A stretch of 64,000 nucleotides of DNA from Georgenia_B sunbinii (lineage in GTDB: Bacteria > Actinomycetota > Actinomycetes > Actinomycetales > Actinomycetaceae), in the NCBI RefSeq assembly GCF_036421855.1, contig NZ_JAZGOK010000001.1; one strand, 5' to 3'. The notes under the pieces were generated by a model, which saw only the letters and a list, made by a program, of their open reading frames with translations, was not told where the DNA came from and did not search any database. The position numbers were made by a program, and so were the translations under genes. Positions 61,267-64,000 of the stretch are shown piece by piece (the stretch's first letter is position 1; each line of letters begins with the position of its first letter).

Positions 61267-64000
61267 ATGACCGAGGACCGTGCCACGCCGGTGGACTTCT
61301 CCGCGCCCACCCGCGCCTGGTTCAGCGGTGCCTTCGCCGCCCCCACCCCCGCCCAGCTGGGTGCCTGGGAGGCGATCGGGGCCGGGGACCACGCGCTCGT
61401 CGTCGCGCCGACCGGCTCCGGCAAGACCCTGTCGGCCTTCCTGTGGGCCGTCGACCGGCTCCTCACCAGCCCCGAGCCGGCGCGCGAGCAGCGCGCCCGG
61501 GTCATCTACGTCTCGCCGCTCAAGGCGCTGGCGGCCGACATCGAGCGCAACCTGCGGTCGCCGCTGGTGGGGATCCGCCGGGCCGCCGAGGCCACCGGCA
61601 CCGTGCTGCGCGACGTCACCGTCGGGGTGCGCACCGGGGACACCCCGGCGGCCGAGCGCCGGTCGCTGGCCACCCGGCCGCCGAACATCCTCATCACCAC
61701 CCCCGAGTCGCTCTACCTCGTCCTCACCTCGGCGGCCCGCGAGGGCCTGCGCGGCGTGGAGACGGTCATCGTCGACGAGGTCCACGCCGTCGCCGGCACC
61801 AAGCGCGGCGCCCACCTCGCGGTCACTCTCGAGCGCCTCGACGCCATGCTGGCCAGACCGGTGCAGCGGATCGGGCTGTCGGCGACCGTCCGGCCGGTCG
61901 ACGCCGTCGCCCGGTTCCTCGCCGGCGCCCGCACCCCGGCGGACGGCGGCCGGCCGGTGCGCGTGGTCCGGCCGGCGACGGTCAAGGAGCTGCAGATCGA
62001 CGTCGTCGTCCCGGTGCCCGACCTCACCGAGCTGCCCGAGCCCGCGGCGCAGCCCGGCGCCGACGCCGGCCCGGACCTCTCCGGCTCGGCCGCCGGCGCC
62101 CTGCCCGGCTCCCAGCGCGCCTCGATCTGGCCGCACGTGGAGGAGCGGCTGGTCGACCTCATCACCGCCCACCGGTCCACCATCGTGTTCGCCAACTCAC
62201 GCCGCGGGGCGGAGCGGCTGGCGGCGCGGGTGAACGAGGTGTGGGCGCAGCGGCAGGCCGGCACCGACGGCGCCTCCCGCCCTGATCCTGGCGCCTCCTG
62301 GGCGGCCCAGGTCCCCGGGCAGTCCGGTACGGCGCTGCCTGCCTCGGACCACGGCGAGATCGCCCGGGCCCACCACGGGTCGATGAGCCGCGAGGAGCGC
62401 ACCGCGATCGAGACCGAGCTGAAGTCCGGTCGGCTGCCGGCCGTCGTCGCCACCTCCACCCTGGAGCTGGGGATCGACATGGGCGCGGTGGACCTCGTGG
62501 TCCAGGTCGGCGCCCCGCCGTCGGTGGCCTCGGCCCTGCAGCGCATCGGCCGCGCCGGGCACCAGGTCGGCGCGCTGTCGCGCGGGGTGGTGCTGCCCAC
62601 CCACCGCGGGGACCTCCTCGCCGCCTCGGTCGCCTCGATCCGCGCCCAGGACGGCGCCATCGAGGAGCTGCGGGGCGTGGCCAACCCCCTGGACGTCCTC
62701 GCCCAGCAGGTGGTGGCGATGCTCGCCGTCGACGACTGGTCGGTCGCCGAGCTCGCCGAGCTCGTGCGCCGCAGCGCACCGTTCGAGACCCTCGGGGACG
62801 CCTCGCTGCACGCGGTGCTCGACATGCTCGCCGGCCGCTACCCGAGCGAGGACTTCGCCGAGCTGCGGCCACGTGTCGTGTGGGACCGCTCCGCCGGCAC
62901 CCTCACCGCCCGGCCTGGCGCGCTGCGGCTGGCCACCACCAGCGGCGGTACCATCCCCGACCGCGGCCTCTACGGCGTGTTCCTCGCCGCCGGCGGCGAG
63001 GGTGGCGGCGACGGCGCGGGTGCGGTCACCGCGGCCGGTCGCGGCGGGCGGCGGGTCGGGGAGCTCGACGAGGAGATGGTCTTCGAGTCACGGGTGGGCG
63101 ACACCTTCACCCTCGGCTCGAGTACCTGGCGGATCGAGGACATCACGCCCGACCGGGTGCTCGTCTCCCCCGCCGCCGGGCAGCCCGGCCGGCTGCCGTT
63201 CTGGAAGGGCGACTCGCCGGGCCGGCCGGCCGAGCTCGGCCGGGCGCTCGGCGCCTTCGTCCGTACCACCGCCGCGCTGCCGGCCGCCCTCGCCCACGAG
63301 CAGCTCGCCGCGCACGGGCTGGACGAGTGGTCGCGCGACAACCTCCTCGGCTACCTCACCGAGCAGCGGGAGCACGCCCAGCTGAGCGACGACCGCACCA
63401 TCGTGCTCGAGCGGTTCCGCGACGAGATCGGTGACTGGCGCCTCGTCATCCACTCCCCGTTCGGTGCCCGGGTGCACACGCCGTGGGCGCTGGTGCTCGC
63501 GGCGCGGCTGCGTGAGCGCCTCGGCATGGACGTCGCGGCGATGCCCGCCGACGACGGCATCGTGCTGCGGCTGCCCGACGTCGGCGGCGAGAGCGGCGAG
63601 CTGCCGATCGGCGCCGAGGACCTCCTGCTCGAGCCGAGCGAGGTCACCGGCCTGGTGGTCGAGGCGCTGACCGGCTCGGCCCACTTCGCCTCGCGGTTCC
63701 GGGAGGCCGCCGCACGGGCGCTGCTGCTGCCCCGGCGTCGGCCCGACCGCCGCCAGCCGCTGTGGCAGCAGCGCCACCGCGCCGCCCAGCTGCTCGGCGT
63801 CGCTGCCGACCATCCCGACTTCCCGATCGTCCTCGAGGCTGTGCGCGAGTGCCTGCAGGACGACTTCGACACCCCCGCGCTCACCGAGCTCATGGCACAG
63901 GTCGTGCGCCGCGAGGTCCGGGTGCTGGAGCTGGCCACCCCCACGCCGTCACCGTTCGCGCGCACCCTGCTGCTCGGGTACGTCGGCCAGTTCCTCTACG
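61267..64000 (+). CDS. lhr: Lhr-type ATP-dependent helicase (3' part outside window)
   Basis: The reading frame is open from the ATG at 61267 to the window edge: 911 codons of a family usually ~1500 residues long. Walker A is VAPTGSGKTLSAFLW near residue 43. VIYVSPLKALAADIERNL follows, then TTPESLYLVLTS and the DEVH box in VDEVHAVAGTKRGAHLA. Late motifs include STLELGIDMGAVDLVVQVG and QRIGRAGHQVG. The window ends in RTLLLGYVGQFLY, a conserved Lhr-core stretch. Lhr is a large 3'-5' helicase linked to DNA repair. Confidence 0.93.
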   Translation, partial: MTEDRATPVDFSAPTRAWFSGAFAAPTPAQLGAWEAIGAGDHALVVAPTGSGKTLSAFLWAVDRLLTSPEPAREQRARVIYVSPLKALAADIERNLRSPLVGIRRAAEATGTVLRDVTVGVRTGDTPAAERRSLATRPPNILITTPESLYLVLTSAAREGLRGVETVIVDEVHAVAGTKRGAHLAVTLERLDAMLARPVQRIGLSATVRPVDAVARFLAGARTPADGGRPVRVVRPATVKELQIDVVVPVPDLTELPEPAAQPGADAGPDLSGSAAGALPGSQRASIWPHVEERLVDLITAHRSTIVFANSRRGAERLAARVNEVWAQRQAGTDGASRPDPGASWAAQVPGQSGTALPASDHGEIARAHHGSMSREERTAIETELKSGRLPAVVATSTLELGIDMGAVDLVVQVGAPPSVASALQRIGRAGHQVGALSRGVVLPTHRGDLLAASVASIRAQDGAIEELRGVANPLDVLAQQVVAMLAVDDWSVAELAELVRRSAPFETLGDASLHAVLDMLAGRYPSEDFAELRPRVVWDRSAGTLTARPGALRLATTSGGTIPDRGLYGVFLAAGGEGGGDGAGAVTAAGRGGRRVGELDEEMVFESRVGDTFTLGSSTWRIEDITPDRVLVSPAAGQPGRLPFWKGDSPGRPAELGRALGAFVRTTAALPAALAHEQLAAHGLDEWSRDNLLGYLTEQREHAQLSDDRTIVLERFRDEIGDWRLVIHSPFGARVHTPWALVLAARLRERLGMDVAAMPADDGIVLRLPDVGGESGELPIGAEDLLLEPSEVTGLVVEALTGSAHFASRFREAAARALLLPRRRPDRRQPLWQQRHRAAQLLGVAADHPDFPIVLEAVRECLQDDFDTPALTELMAQVVRREVRVLELATPTPSPFARTLLLGYVGQFLY

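Overview
The window is 64 kb of chromosome from a high-GC Gram-positive actinobacterium. The dcw cluster (mraZ to divIVA) has actinobacterial order. The lexA-nrdR and miaB-glutamate transporter-recX-recA-DUF3046 neighbourhoods match the arrangement known from Mycobacterium and Corynebacterium. GTG starts and 4- or 8-nt start/stop overlaps are common. A Micrococcales origin seems likely, but the genus cannot be fixed from the sequence alone. No rRNA, tRNA, IS element, prophage or CRISPR array was recognised.

Layout. 1-8.1 kb: a truncated siderophore-binding lipoprotein gene under an IdeR/DtxR box, a RecQ helicase with a phosphoribosyltransferase-like tail, an FGGY sugar kinase, a SurA-N lipoprotein, hisD, a small S4 protein and bioY. 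8.1-11.7 kb: dnaE. 11.9-30.8 kb: one long minus-strand cell-wall and division block (mraZ, rsmH, ftsL, ftsI, murF, mraY, murD, ftsW, murG, murC, ftsQ, ftsZ, pgeF, sepF, yggT, divIVA, lspA, rluD, GNAT). Many of its genes are translationally coupled, and murE is missing from its usual place. 30.8-31.7 kb: a non-coding stretch with the MraZ operator, two inverted arrays of an 18-bp repeat and a cytidine deaminase remnant. 31.7-35.8 kb: DUF3040, dinB, a spermidine-synthase-like protein, cspA and a PAC2 protein. 35.9-39.1 kb: a three-gene signalling operon whose PP2C-type domain looks catalytically dead. 39.2-44.0 kb: a HelD/HelR-type RNA polymerase-associated ATPase, serA and an aldo/keto reductase. 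44.1-46.7 kb: the SOS core (nrdR, a LysM membrane protein, LexA boxes, lexA) plus DUF2087. 46.8-52.4 kb: a LysR regulator with a divergent DMT exporter, dinG and hflX. 52.5-61.2 kb: a methyltransferase, miaA, miaB, a gluABCD-type glutamate transporter, recX, recA (with a LexA box) and DUF3046. 61.3 kb to the end: lhr, cut by the window edge.

The most unusual sequence structure is a dispersed family of 18-bp tandem repeats: 25 units in four arrays (6884, 11765, 31071, 31537). They lie in intergenic DNA, and two arrays sit inverted around the cytidine deaminase remnant. Two places look like assembly errors rather than biology: a 30-nt G run at 4519, and a poly-G/poly-A/N insert with a 52-bp duplication that breaks pgeF at 16.6 kb.
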